Source of the DNA: Syncephalis fuscata
Lineage: Eukaryota; Zoopagomycota; Zoopagomycetes; Zoopagales; Piptocephalidaceae
Reading direction: 5' to 3'
Length of the DNA stretch: 64,000 bases
Assembly: GCA_025786725.1 (NCBI GenBank)
Contig: JAHLTZ010000034.1
Span: forward strand, 62,001-126,000
A program made the translations under genes and the position numbers. The notes under the pieces were generated by a model. The model saw only the letters and a program-made list of their open reading frames with translations. It did no database searches and had not been told where the DNA came from. Position 1 is the first letter of the stretch. Every line of letters starts with the position of its first letter. Shown in pieces: positions 21,847 through 34,352 of the stretch.

Positions 21847-22797
21847 TGTAATTAAGTGGTAAAATGGCATGGTGTTTGAATTATAAACAATAGAAATAAT
21901 TAATCAGTAAAATGTTGTCAAGATTACGTATAACTTTACGTATAATAAAGTAAACTGCACGATATTTTGCACAAGCATGCACATAGTCTATAGGTAACTA
22001 TTGACAAAGTATACCGCTATTGTGTTGAATAATGATGCAATAGCAGCGATAATACACTAATAAGTGTATAAAAATAGCAGTTTCTTACCAGTCACAACTT
22101 GTATACTTAAATACAGCAAAATAATTAGCAGATTCAGATTCTCCATGCTTGGATGAACAGGATGGCATGATCTATAGAACAATGATTTTTGCAACAATAT
22201 TTAGTCAAAAATGCGATTTACGTATTATTAGTTAGCGAAAAAGCGATTAACTTGATGATTTTACAATCTCATATTACAAACAAATTTGGACTAAAGTAAA
22301 TCCAAACGTTCTACAATACTATAACATCCTAATAGCAGGTTGATGTGCAGGAATTCCGATGCGCTACGGCAATCTATGTCATATGTATATGGTACAACAT
22401 AAACCTTCGTTAATTGGCCATACGTAAATCGCATTTTTGACTAAATATTGTTGCAAAAATCATTGTTCTATAGATCATGCCATCCTGTTCATCCAAGCAT
22501 GGAGAATCTGAATCTGCTAATTATTTTGCTGTATTTAAGTATACAAGTTGTGACTGGTAAGAAACTGCTATTTTTATACACTTATTAGTGTATTATCGCT
22601 GCTATTGCATCATTATTAACACAATAGCGGTATACTTTGTCAATAGTTACCTATAGACTATGTGCATGCTTGTGCAAAATATCATGCAGTTTACTTTATT
22701 ATACGTAAAGTTATACGTAATCTTGACAACATTTTACTGATTAATTATTTCTATTGTTTATAATTCAAACACCATGCCATTTTACCACTTAATTACA
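21847..22797. repeat. Large inverted repeat, arms about 379 bp, loop 194 bp
   Basis: The left arm (21847-22225) and right arm (22420-22797) are reverse complements, differing by eye at one substitution (GCACGATA versus GCATGATA) and one single-base indel (GTTGAATAATG versus GTTAATAATG). The loop is 22226-22419. Outer ends are TGTAATTAAG and CTTAATTACA. No clear target-site duplication flanks it. It could be a foldback or MITE-like element, or an inverted duplication. No open frame of note lies inside. Confidence 0.92.
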
Positions 22798-23599
22798 CTA
22801 TAATCACCTTTTTAAAATGGCAACAGCTATTAGAGATAGCAGATGTTACATTTTCATCACGGCCATAGCTAATTAAAACCAAGACATTCGTGTAATTAAA
22901 GTAGCTATAGCTGAGCATATTTGTCATAAACAAATAATAATAATACTGTTACAGTTCTGATTTAGAAGCTGTATCTTAGATGACCAAGTAATGCTTTATT
23001 TCAATGTTAGCTTATAATGCTAGCCTTTAATGTTTGCTAATCCTTAAAAACTAAAATAAACTATATTAACTAATATTAATCTGATATTAAATTTATTTGC
23101 CATTGATCATAAATTACCACAGTCAAGCTATAATAAACAGAATAGTTTGTATGGGATTAAATGGAAATAGGGTGGAATTAAAAACCATCGTCTTTACTAA
23201 TATCGAATAAATCTATTACTTTATAATAAATATAGCTCATAATAAAACTTGAAAATGTTGTAGCATTTTATACAATTGCTCATATCCTTATAATAATTGT
23301 TTGTTGCTAGTAATTAGTGTTAATATTCGACGTATGTAAAAGTGTGGGAAAATCTACTAAATTACTATTGCCAAATATGGGCATAGCATAGTATTCCTTG
23401 TTAATATTTATCATATTTATCATATACATTTAAACAAATAGCACCGAGTGTTATTTTATAGCCTTATTAAATAAAGGTTTAGTTATATAGATAATTATAA
23501 ATATAACAATAAATACCAGGTTTTATTGATATTCAATCAGACTGTGCAATAATAAATATTAATTTTAAAAGCAGTCACAGTTTATGTATATATATGTAT

Positions 23600-23945
23600 A
23601 GGCTGTGAAACCTTCGGGTTGGATTGTTGGCAATAATCTGTGACCGCTGCTGCTGGTGGGACCTATTCCCGGATGGCTAGAATAGCGTATAATACAGGGT
23701 CAAATCTAATTTCGTTCACCACTGCGTAGACGGTTGTGTCCGATGAAGTGCGATGTCGGCATTGGCTTATCCGCGGAAGCGTCTATGATGAGTCAAGGCT
23801 GTTAAAGAGGCGGGCAATGCGTGAGGCTGGCTAACAGAGCAGCGAAAACCGTCCGCATCGGTCACGGTCAGCGGGTGGCACACCTGAGCAATGGTACTCT
23901 ACTTGTAGGGTCATTGGAATAAATTAGACCTGTTTTACGATGAAC
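23600..23945 (+). ncRNA. Candidate structured non-coding RNA
   Basis: About 340 nt that are far richer in G and C than the flanks and have no long frame in the GC-rich part. Foldable elements are visible: an AACC-TTCG-GGTT tetraloop hairpin near the 5' end, GTGAAAC pairing with GTTTTAC near the 3' end, a CGC-GGAA-GCG hairpin, and CTGTTA pairing with TAACAG. The 5' end GGCTGTGAAACC recalls fungal SRP RNA starts, but I could not find a convincing helix 8 core; RNase P, MRP or telomerase RNA are alternatives. Strand is chosen from the tetraloop orientation and the 5' similarity, and is tentative. Confidence 0.5.
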
Positions 23946-24523
23946 TGTCGTTCGAATTTTTTTATTTTTTTGGCTAAAACATTTGCGCATTTTTTTGCTA
24001 GTTGTCGCGCCTATGAACGACTATGTACATCAAGGATTACCACAGCTGCTACGCTTGTGTCCGTTTTCATACTTTTTACGCACTATTTTTATGAAACAGC
24101 GATGTATTTACTAACACACGTCATCACTAATGCTTTGTGCCATTTTACACACATTCTTACCATATTTATAATCAACAGTGACGTACTCACTATTGTACAT
24201 CACTAAAGTACTTGTCGGTAAGGTTATAGTCGTCTTAATACGATCATTAACCGCTCATTAACCATATAATCGGCCATATCAATACTAAGGCACCACATGG
24301 TCAGTATTGATATAATTGCTTGATTACTTCTTTTCTATTATTTTTAACAAAATATCGTTTTATTATGTACCTTCTATTATTTGTACTAAAAGTTAAACAT
24401 TAACATGAGCAGCATAGCTTATAGACACGCTGCTCTACAACTAGGTAAATCATACATTTTGACGCCAAAATTATAATAAAAATAGCCATTTTCTTTTTTA
24501 ACTTTTCATTTATACATCTGAGC

Positions 24524-24561
24524 ATTCTTGGCCTTCTAGCGATACTGGAAGCTCCGAGAAT
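24524..24561. repeat. Strong hairpin downstream of the asparaginase gene
   Basis: ATTCTTGG pairs with CCGAGAAT and the inner CTTC with GAAG around a 10-nt loop. It lies about 135 bp beyond the stop of the minus-strand asparaginase gene, so it may sit in the 3' UTR or be a separate small RNA. Confidence 0.45.
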
Positions 24562-24695
24562 AGCTGCTACGTATAACGGTCTTTATTTACTTTATTTTGT
24601 TACGTGTATTTTCGTAACTACCTTACCAAATGTAAGGCTATATTCCTACACTTTGCTCTATCCCGTGTGTATGGCAACATTACAGCGCGTTTTGA

Positions 24696-27482
24696 CTAGT
24701 TGTTGATTGAATGGCGTGTAAGCAAATCTAGCACGCTTTTTATGGCGTTTTGATGCTTCTCGCTGCTACGGCGCGCATCTTCCAATGGAGTGTCGCCACG
24801 AAAATCTTGTGTCTGCATTGATACGCCCTTGCTGATCAAGTATTCTGCCACGTCATACTGATTTTCAGACGCTGCCTATATATGTGCATATCAACTATTA
24901 TCACTGCTGTTTGTTATTAATGTTTGCCATTTCAACGTACTTTGTGTAGAGCAGTTCGGCCATCCGTATTAATGCGGTCCAAATCCACGCCGGCGCTAAC
25001 AAGTATCTTAATTGTTTTCAAGTCACCAACGGCAGCAGCACTGGTTTACGTTAGTATAGTAATTTTAATCTATTAAATATTATCACTTACTGCTGCAACA
25101 AGTGTGTCACTTCGCTCAGCTCTTTATCGTTAAAGTGCGCACCAGCTTTACGAAGTAAATCAACTACTAGCTTTTGTTTAAAACGGGCTGCAATAAAAAG
25201 CGGTGTATGGCCCAACCGATCAAGTACATGTACACTGGCGCCGTGTAAAAGTAGATATTCCACACATGTGACATGGCCATTACCGCTTGCCAAATGCTAA
25301 TTATAAATAAATAAATAAGCCATTGTTTTATATCTTGTATACTCTAACTTACTAGTGGTGTAGATCCATTATAATCCACACAGTTTAGTTGAAGCACACC
25401 TCCAAATGATTGCTCCATCGCATGCAAACCTTCCAAATCACCCGAGGCCGCGGCAAAGCAAAGAAGAACAGGATACAAAGTGTGCTCAACCTCGGCACGT
25501 TCATACTCGTCCACTGTGTTCCAATCCTGAGCAGTACCCACACTAGGACGTGTGGCCGATAGCACAGCACGAACAACAGCGCGGTTTTTGTGTGGAAGCG
25601 AGAAGCGCTGTTGTTCGTGAATTATGGTCATTTCACCACGTAGTGTACGTTGGATTAATTCACGGCATTTTTCTGGTGGATATTTTGACAGCAAATACGA
25701 CAATTTGGTAAGAGCACACTAGTATCGTATTGGGTAATTAGTTGTTGTATACACTGTGAATACATATTCAATACCTCTGCTGTCATATCACTACCAGGCA
25801 CTACTCCTGCTTTGATCAATGGCTTTGCTGTGGCATACAAAGTCGATACAAGTCCACGTGTGCCTGCAAAATTATACCAATAATTAGTTATTCATAAGTC
25901 GGTTGTTTGATTGGCGTACATTGAGAGCAATTAACTATAACAATGCCATTATCAGTTGCCTCTCGTAAGGCACGTAGCAGCTCTGGTCGATTGTTTGGAG
26001 CATTTCCTGCGCCATATGTTTCTAAAACAACACCTTGTATAGGAGGCGTGAGAAAAGCACGTACTGTTGCTTCGGTAATGCCCGGAAATATGCGCAGTGT
26101 GGCAACATTTGGATTCATTTTCTTGTGCGCTCGAAACCGTGCTATTCTATCTGGGTGTAGTACTTCTGGCCAGGCAACATCTAAACGTAGCATTAGCATT
26201 TATTACGTCTTTATTAATTTCTATCAACTACTTACTTATATTAATGCCTACTTTGGCCAATGGACGTAGATTCGGCGAATCAAATGCATCAAAATCAACT
26301 GCATCCACCTTGGAAGATCGATTGCCTCGAAACAAGGAATTATTGAAGTAAAGACAGACTTCCGGAATAACATAATGCCCGGCAATGGTAAGTGCGCTCA
26401 ACAAATTCTCTACACCGTCGTTTCTCACTTCGGATATTGGTACCTAGTGAGTAAATCAACCATCGTTTATTAGCGTCGTTGTTAATTGTTACTGTAAAAC
26501 TTACCTGAGATCCTGTAACAATAACCGTTTTACTAATAAATATATTGGTATCAGTGAACCATAGAAGCTTAAATATGTGTATTGTGTATTACCCCAAATG
26601 TTCAAGTAGAAAACTGAGAGCGCTGGCCGTATAAGCCATTGTATCTGTGCCATGCAAAATGATAAACGAATCAAAATCTTTATAATTAGCTTCAATATCC
26701 GTGGCAATCTGGATCCAGCCTGGCAAAGTGTCATCAGATACAATTGTTAGTAAAATAAAATCAGGTGTTGTAAATCGCTAACGCCCACCATCCATAGTCA
26801 TGTTACTTGAATCCAACAATGGATCATATTCTAGAATGGCATATCTAACCAAAAGTTCAACCAGGCATTACTTTGTATTTATCGGACGCTGACACCTACC
26901 TAATACGCTTGCCATACATTGATTGTGGCATTATTAGCCAGTGAAGTTGTTGTTCATCATAACGGCTACCGTCAATCCGCGATGTGTCTAATTTCTCGGC
27001 TACACACACTCCCGCAAGTGTTTGTTCCGAGGGTGCTTTGCGAGCAAGCGCCTCCAACTGCTCTAATCCTTTAGGATCATGAAAACGAGCCATTGTCTCT
27101 AGAGTTTTGCCCAAATAATCTGGCACCTACACTCGTTCATTTTATTAACACATTGTATTTACGTGGGTGTGTTGTTGTTTTATCAAATAACTTGCCGGTA
27201 TATAGCCTTTTTCTTTGCTGTTTTTCATACCAATAGTGCCACCCGTATAAATGACCAATACTCGGGAAATATCTTGGTTTGCCACGGTTACTAATAGCGT
27301 TCAATGTATACCAACGTCATTAACTAACCTGGCATAAGCATACTACTTCTGTCCGCTACAGTTTGTAATTTGACTGCTGGGCTTTCAAACATAACGTCTG
27401 AATTCGTCGACTCAACACTCTCGCCCGACAGACTGGGCTTTGTGAGTCTAACAGAAGCCGGTATATTCAAGTCTTTCTCCAT
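24696..27482 (-). CDS. ASPG: L-asparaginase with C-terminal ankyrin repeats (ASPG type)
   Basis: Type I L-asparaginase (asparagine to aspartate plus ammonia) fused to ankyrin repeats, as in animal ASPG (60-kDa lysophospholipase/asparaginase). ATG at 27482; a roughly 60-residue Ser-rich leader precedes the enzyme. Catalytic Thr motifs are [10 protein letters not shown] (first) and [15 protein letters not shown] (second, with Asp and Lys context [22 protein letters not shown]). [14 protein letters not shown] and IVIVNCSQC mark the C-terminal asparaginase lobe. From about 25420 to 24700 four or five ankyrin repeats follow ([61 protein letters not shown]; each read in separate pieces across introns). 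About ten introns; all junctions stay in frame. No frame break. Confidence 0.92.
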
Positions 27483-28788
27483 GTTAATTGCAAGCAAAAA
27501 GCACTGTTAATAGTTGTTTAACAAAATTCGTATTATAAGTATTTTAAGACATTTTGTTACATTTTTATTTCTCTCTTTTATTTTACTGCATTTCAGAACT
27601 ACATTTCAGATTAGATGGATTAGGCTATTATTAAATAGATATTGTTTCTGATGCATCACTGTTTAACAAAATGCAAAAAAGGCCTTTAATTTAAAGTATG
27701 CATTCCTATTTACTTGTCTGGTGACAGCCAAGTGCTAGTATTTAATGTGCTTAGTCTTTTCGATAAATTAGACCTATAATTTAATGATTTATTGCTGTTG
27801 TTTCAGCTTGTTTAATGTGCTTATCATATTCATATAAAGTAAAATATTACTTTAGAACTTTGGCTGGCATCTACTTTGCGCCTCCTAATTTAGCGCAATA
27901 AATCGTAGTGATTTGAATATATTGATTTAAATAAAAGAATGTAGTATACTATTTGATTTCATTGAAACATTTGAGGTTAATCATTGTTGTTAATCATGTG
28001 TAGAAAGATTGATCGAATATCAATAGAAGCCATATGATTGTGATTCCATATCATTCCGCATTTGTTGTTATTGCATCTACGTACAGCATGGAGTCTTGCG
28101 TTTGAATGGTCTCTTCTACTTTCTAATATGCTAATATTGTATTTTGGACATATTTGTGATGTAAGATCAAGATTAATATAATTAGTATAAATGTCGTTTA
28201 TTAAACAGCCACTTCCTCTATAGCCAATCTGACTAAATGAAGGACAATATATATATATATTAAAGCAATAATAAAGATGACTAATTAATTACATTATTGT
28301 ATTGATAATTACACATGAATCAATTAATGTTGGATATAATATTATACATGGAGTAGTGGTGAACAAGTGTTTAATTATGTCTAAAAGTATTAAGAAAAAG
28401 GGATAAAATGAGTAAATAAAATATATTAAAATCAAAGTAAAACAATATTTGTAGTTAATTATCTATTAATTTTGTATTTATTTATTATAATAATTTATCC
28501 GTGATAAATCTATTAACAGTCAACTATGTCATAGCATAAATTGTTTGCAATGGATTGCAAAATAGTGTTGCTATAGAGAATGCCTATAAACTGGCTGTAT
28601 TTTCATAAGTAACTACTATAATGGCGCACAAAAAATGAATTGACAGTTAGTGTAGCTGCTATTGCTTTTTTTAATAAAAGCATAATCATGGTCGAGTAAA
28701 ATAAACATAATAACGCTGACAATATTTTAAAACAAAATTGCAAAAGACCTATAGTTTTTAACAGTAGTAGACTGGTGTCTACTATCTA
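27483..28788. other. Intergenic upstream of the asparaginase gene
   Basis: 1.3 kb of AT-rich DNA. It contains the Fanzor-like relic B (27977-28290). Nothing else coding-like seen. Confidence 0.5.
27977..28290 (-). pseudogene. Fanzor/TnpB-like nuclease relic B (C-terminal RuvC/zinc-ribbon part)
   Basis: One minus-strand frame of about 100 codons reads like the end of an eukaryotic TnpB homologue (Fanzor). YINLDLTSQICPKY matches the family's acidic-TS-x-x-C-x-x-C block; RRCNNNKCGMIWNHN matches the second zinc pair and the W-N-R-D block, followed by ASIDIRSIFLHM (family: A-S-x-N-I). Decay is clear: the acidic catalytic position in the DE block is lost, one zinc cysteine is Tyr, and the final catalytic Asp of WNRD is Asn. 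No N-terminal half was found further upstream. Identification is by pattern recognition of the spaced motifs, not a database search. Confidence 0.7.
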
Positions 28789-31700
28789 TTAGAACGACTT
28801 CAATACTTCAATCGCTGCTAATCGACTGCTAGGATTGTAGGAGAGAAGTGATGCAACCGCCAATCGTGCGGATTCATCAGGAATTCGCTCGTTCAAATCA
28901 TCAGGCATTAATACGCGATCCGCTGACCATGTAACGTGTCCCAATTTAGCACCTGGTGTTGGTGACATCAAAAAGGCATGTACTTCTTCATCCGATGCGG
29001 CAATATCAAGCAACGGTTTTTCGGCAAATATTTCCTATTAATCATATATAATTAGTTTCAATGCCATTAATGTTTAATATTGGGTATATATATATACTTA
29101 CGTAAATAATACAACCCAACGACCATAGATCTACGGTGGCAGCAGCAATCAATTTAGCTTGATCGCGCACAGCTTCTGCTACCTCCGGTGCACAGTAGCG
29201 TGTGGTCAAGCATGAATCCGAGGACCATTCTTCGCCTGGACGACGAATACGTTCTAGCGAGACAAGCTTACACTTTGGCGTATCATCGCTCGATTGAGCA
29301 AATGAGGCCGGTGTCAAATCGCCTATCACTAGACCTTGAGAATGGCAAGTGGATAGACACTCGGTAACTGATCGTGCCAAACCAGCACGTACATCCGAGT
29401 CCAAATCGCCATTATCATCAAGCTTTGAAAGTAATTCGGGCAGTGCACGGCCATAACGTTCGGTAACGAGCACGTACCGTTCCGTGCCTGTGCGTTCATC
29501 GGCAAGATTGTAAATATTACGCAGTGCTGCCACTTGTGGACTGCGTAGGAAACGAAGGGCCACATATTCACGTTCCCATGCTGTACGGGAAACAAACATC
29601 TTAATGACTACCATTTCACCGGCCGTATCATCGGCGGCATAGACAACAACGGCATCGGTAGCCAGATTAGGTGCCGGTCTATCCAGTAGAATGTATCGAT
29701 TAAATAGGACGGAGCCAGGACGGAATACATCCGAACCAATACGCACAAGTGTCGGATGTCGGTGTAGATTTTTAGTATCGGCTGGTTTGTCTTCGTCGTC
29801 ATTGTCCTGGCTTTCAGTGGATTCTTCGTAGACTGTAGTTGGCTCAATAACACTTCGACTGCCTGCACTACCAAATAGATAGCCTTCGACACTTTCACGT
29901 GCATCGCCACCGCGTACCTGTACTTGTTCGTTGGAGCTTTCGTTTGATTTTTGTGAACTTTCCTCGCTAACATTTTCAGTTGCTGGTACAGCAGCGTCGC
30001 CGACGATACTCATTATAGCTGGAGCAGTTGACATTTCTTGACTTGTCGCTTCTGTGGATGGTCCGTTACCGCCATTCTCACCAACGCGCTTCATTTGATT
30101 TAGACGTAGACGAGCAATTTGATCAAGTGGGCTGACCATGCCAGAAATGACACTGCCTGGCTGTAGATTCGGACTCATTGGCGGTGATATAACCTGTGTT
30201 ATCGGTACAGCCTCTGAAGTAGGCATCGATGACGCAGGCGGTATATTGGCGCGGAAGACAGCTTGTGACATTGATCTAGAGCGTGGTAATGCGGCAAGTG
30301 GTGGATAGTAGCGTGCAGCACGTGTATCATTGTTATTGCTACCTGATATGCGAACACGACTGCTAGCATTTGTATTCTGGCCAAATGAAATGGATGAGGC
30401 AAATGTCCAACGATCAACGTCATCGTCATCGTCATCAGCAATGTTGGTCGATGTATTAGCGGTGCGGCCTACACGGCGTCTACCCGAACGATGAACACGC
30501 GGTGTTGGATCGGATGCAGCAGCAGTTGATAAGTCTCCATTAGAATCGCGCGGTGAATTTGTCTCACTGGTTGCCATAGCACGGCCACCCACTGTCAATA
30601 AGCCTATACCAATCCTTTATTTTGCAGTTCTTCCATACTTGGATGATTCATGCTACTTGGGGACTGAGAACCAAAGCTTGTACTATCAATTGTTTCTTTC
30701 CTTAATAACGTCTTATTGCCAGCACTATTTGTACCAGTAGCTCTGCCATTAATAACTGCAACCGATGAACCGCTGGTTTGAGCTCTATTCATTTTACGGG
30801 CTCGTTTCTTTCGTAGACCAATAACAATAAACGCTACAATGGCTAGTAATCCAACTAGCGCACATACAGTTGCCACAATGACTACAACCTTGCCATTGCT
30901 ATCTTTTGCGTCTTCTTTTTGATCAGCTGCTCCAGGCGGTGGCAACATAGTGTCAACATCTGCATGCGACCATGACCAAGTGTCAATATCGAGTGCATAC
31001 ATACGCATGTCTACTTCGTCACTAACACCTCCCCAAAACAAAATACGATTATTGGTAAGCACAGCACTATGTCCTATGATGGCCATTATAAATATTAGAC
31101 ACACAGCCAGCATACGCCGCCTATATGCACTTACCCATACGCGATGATGGAGCATTGCCCATATTCTTCACCACTGGCCTTGTCCAGACGTATTTAATTT
31201 GGTTATCCGGCGCTTCAAGTACCCATACATCATTTGAAGCAAATTCTGATGATCTGCCATCCTCATTAGATCCACCACCTAATCAATAATTAGCTATTAT
31301 TGCACAGATTATGAATATATAATACACTTACCAAAAACAATCATTTTGTTATTAACACAAGTGGCTGTATGCCACATTCTAATTGATTACCGATTAGCAT
31401 TGTTGTAATACTGGTATATCGACTAGTTGTTACTTACCTGGGAGTTGGTATACCTTTATCCGTTTCAATGACCGGACTAGGATCCCATGTAGCCGTTTGA
31501 GTATTAAATAAACTAAGCTGGTTTACCGCTTTAAGTGTATTATCCATGCCGCCAAATACGACAATCGCGTTACGATTTGCAAAATAACAAGCACTGTGGC
31601 CCTGTCGTGAATAACTGCTGGTAAGTCCCGACCAGACTCGTGAAGCAGTATCCAGCGTAACCAAGTCGTTATTAATTGAGCCGCTATTAACTGTGCCATC

Positions 31701-32270
31701 TGGATTTTGTGTACTACCGCCGTACATGTATATCTTTGGACCAACAAGTGTAAATGATTGGCCTACGCGTGATAGTGGTGTTGAAACATCACGGTTGGCA
31801 ACCAGCCAACTCCATGAAGCGGTGTTTAGAATGGTGACCGGACTACTTTTATCGGCATTCGTTCCTGTGGTGTTGGTGGCGTAAAAGAGTATCGACGACT
31901 CGTCAATGGCCGCTCCTGAATGCATACGTTGACCAGCTGTGGGTGCATTAAGCATTTTTGGTTTGTACCAACGACCATCTTTGGTATAATAAACAAAGAC
32001 GTCACTAGTACCCGGTTGATTAATGAATCCTTTATTACTGGCAATACCGCCATAGACTACCATATAGTCGCCAGACATCACAGCAACGTGAAGAGCGCGC
32101 CATTTAGGTGAAACAGGCGAACCAATGTTCAGTATTTCGCGTCGTGCCAACCGTGTTGCCGAATAACTAGGCAGTCCACTCACTGCCCCTTCTACTTGCC
32201 ATAGCCATGATAATAATAATGGTATCAAGCAAAGTAGAACCATGAATGGCTGGTAAGAAATTAGAGACAT
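28789..32270 (-). CDS. Kelch ectodomain - TM - pseudokinase receptor-like protein
   Basis: ATG at 32270 opens a signal peptide (FMVLLCLIPLLLSWL), a kelch beta-propeller with about five blades (MVVYGGIASNKG, KIYMYGGSTQN, AIVVFGGMDN, KMIVFGGGSNEDG, RILFWGGVSDE), and one transmembrane helix (about 30815-30885, VVVIVATVCALVGLLAIVAF) followed by RKKRARK. A stop at 30604-30606 would end it, and the next ATG (30577) is only 27 nt on. Removing a 47-nt GT-AG intron (30592-30638) joins both in frame (NHP-MGGRA-MATSETN). The intracellular part has a Ser/Thr/Asp-rich linker and a protein kinase fold: VVIKMF (Lys kept), IGDLTPASF instead of HRDLKPxN, VSLERI instead of DFG, RYCAPEV and VDLWSLGC. It is therefore a likely pseudokinase. 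Two separate genes remain possible. Confidence 0.7.
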
Positions 32271-34352
32271 AGTGACAACGTTTGGCAACGAAGGGCACGT
32301 GAGCAAGTTGGTTGCTTAATTGTGTGTAAAACACAGCACAGGTTGGGAATGATGAGTGTTAAATAATTAGTGAAGTTAACGAGTAGCACTTGTTTGTGGC
32401 CACCTTTGAATCCAAGCCAAATAATTTTCTTCTATGCGCAATTAAATAAGGTTTGCAAGGAGAGGAATGACGACAGTAGTAGTAGTAGTAGTAATAATAG
32501 CGATAATAGTGGTAGGTGGATAACAGCCACGTAACTGGGATCTGGCCAAGCGCTTGGCAATAAACAGTCAACAGCCACGCATATACCGGTGTGCAGTATG
32601 TGGCCTATTCTAGTAACAAATCTACTATTTGTACCGATATTTAAAAAAATCTGCAGCAATCAAAATAGCTGCAGACCAGATGCAGTAACCGTCGACTAAT
32701 TAAATGTATAAACACCGCCTTTTATCGTAAGTATCGGTGTCGTGATCAAGGAGTGGAAAACAAATAAAGAAACAAATAAAGAAAGGAAGGAAGAGCTTCA
32801 AAGTGCAGTGTAAAAGAGTAGCGGCAGTATTGTTCTTAGTAGCGTTTTTAGAGAAAAGAAAAGCGGTCAATATAATGGAAATACAGCCCAACTCCGACTT
32901 GGTTCACCTGTGAACGTCGGATTTGATATTGGCTGGTCTAAAGACAGACACACACACACGCGCGCGTGAATACACACGGCCAAATACACAGGCCAGTAGA
33001 CAGACAGACAGATAACTAGATAACTAGATAAATAGGTGAATGGAATACGCACGCAAACTTATAGATAAAGTGCCTAGTTATTACCGCTTGGCGAGAAAGC
33101 CAGGCGAGAAAGAAAGGTAAATGAAATGGTCGAGAAACAGAAAAGAAAGAACGGGTCGACACGCGCACAAGCGACTAGCATTAATAGTATTTAATAGTCT
33201 GTATTGATGATTATAGCGCAGTTGAATGGAATACTACAAGGTTATTATCTATTATTATCGCTAGACAATAACCAACCATGACAAGCAATAGGTCAAAAGC
33301 ACAAAAGAAAGGATGGAATGAAAGCCAGTGGCACAGAAAAAAGGGGACATGCCAGGCCATGCATTTGATTCATGCTGTTGTCTTCTTCATGTCTGCATAG
33401 AAGCCTTGATTTTAAATATCATATTTGTTATATCGATAGACTGGCAAATCGATAGACAATGTAATCTAATTATACAGAAATAGTAATAACAGTTAACAGT
33501 ATTACCAATAGTAATAGCATCATTAAGTAACAGTCAATTAAATAGTAGAAATGACAGGTACACTAGTCTATACAATACGTATTTTTTACAAAACTTGTTT
33601 TTACTTGTTATCGGTACCTGTGTTCTTCTTTTTATCCATATCTGTAGATGAAACAGCTTTGTGGTTTTATTGAACGGAGTACAGGTTATTAGCATGGTAT
33701 GAATGCCAAATATTTAGTAGTGTACAATAGTTATCATTTCTAGTTGAATAAATTATATTAATATTACTATTAAATAAAAACTAAAATAGCTATATTAATA
33801 AATTGTAATTTTCTATACAAAGAATGGCACGTTATAGCTGTTATTTTATTTTATTTAAAGTAATGACTGGTAAGGTGAACAAATAAATTATTCATATTCA
33901 TAAATACGTTTTTAATCTTTAAACTAAATAAACTTGTTAGTATATCTTAAATTAATGTAATAATATTGGTGTTCTGCTTTAATGACCATTAAATAATGAT
34001 TACAAAGCATATTATATATTTATTACTTGGTTACACTTCAATGTTATTGTTAAATAGTCAAGATAGTGTTGAATCAAATAGGCAATTTACACTAAATTAA
34101 ATATCTGACGACATTCTACTAAAACATAGCGTCAGTCGTTAGTTGTCACACTACTTTCGATAAACTTCTTGTTATCTTATTGCTATTGCTCATCTCAAGT
34201 TTTTGTAAAGCTGTTTTGTTCACTAATTACGGTTTGAATAACACTATAGCTATACTATACCTTAACAGACTATATTTCAGGGGGAAGTGAAAAGAAGCAC
34301 CATTAAACCACGTTTGGCACCTAGCAAATAACAGTACGCTTTTTTTTACATC
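32271..34352. other. Intergenic, divergent promoter of kelch-kinase and SKP1
   Basis: 2.1 kb with a purine/pyrimidine-skewed, microsatellite-rich first part (GTAGTAGTA, ACACACAC, GACAGACAGA, GATAACTA runs at 32470-33020) and an AT-rich second part. No coding sequence supported. Confidence 0.5.

Larger units (their letters stand above)
21478..24695. other. Long intergenic region without protein genes
   Basis: 3.2 kb between CE4 and the asparaginase gene. It contains the large inverted repeat (21847-22797), a GC-rich RNA-like block (about 23600-23945) and a 38-nt hairpin (24524-24561), each listed separately. The remainder is AT-rich with no convincing coding sequence. Confidence 0.6.

Noticed and set aside
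23940-24206. 88-codon plus-strand frame after the structured-RNA block
   Set aside because: Phe/Thr/His-rich, no domain, likely chance.
30604-30606. Stop codon taken as the true end of a separate kelch gene
   Set aside because: Not excluded, but a 27-nt gap to the next start on the same strand and an in-frame 47-nt intron make one fused gene more likely.
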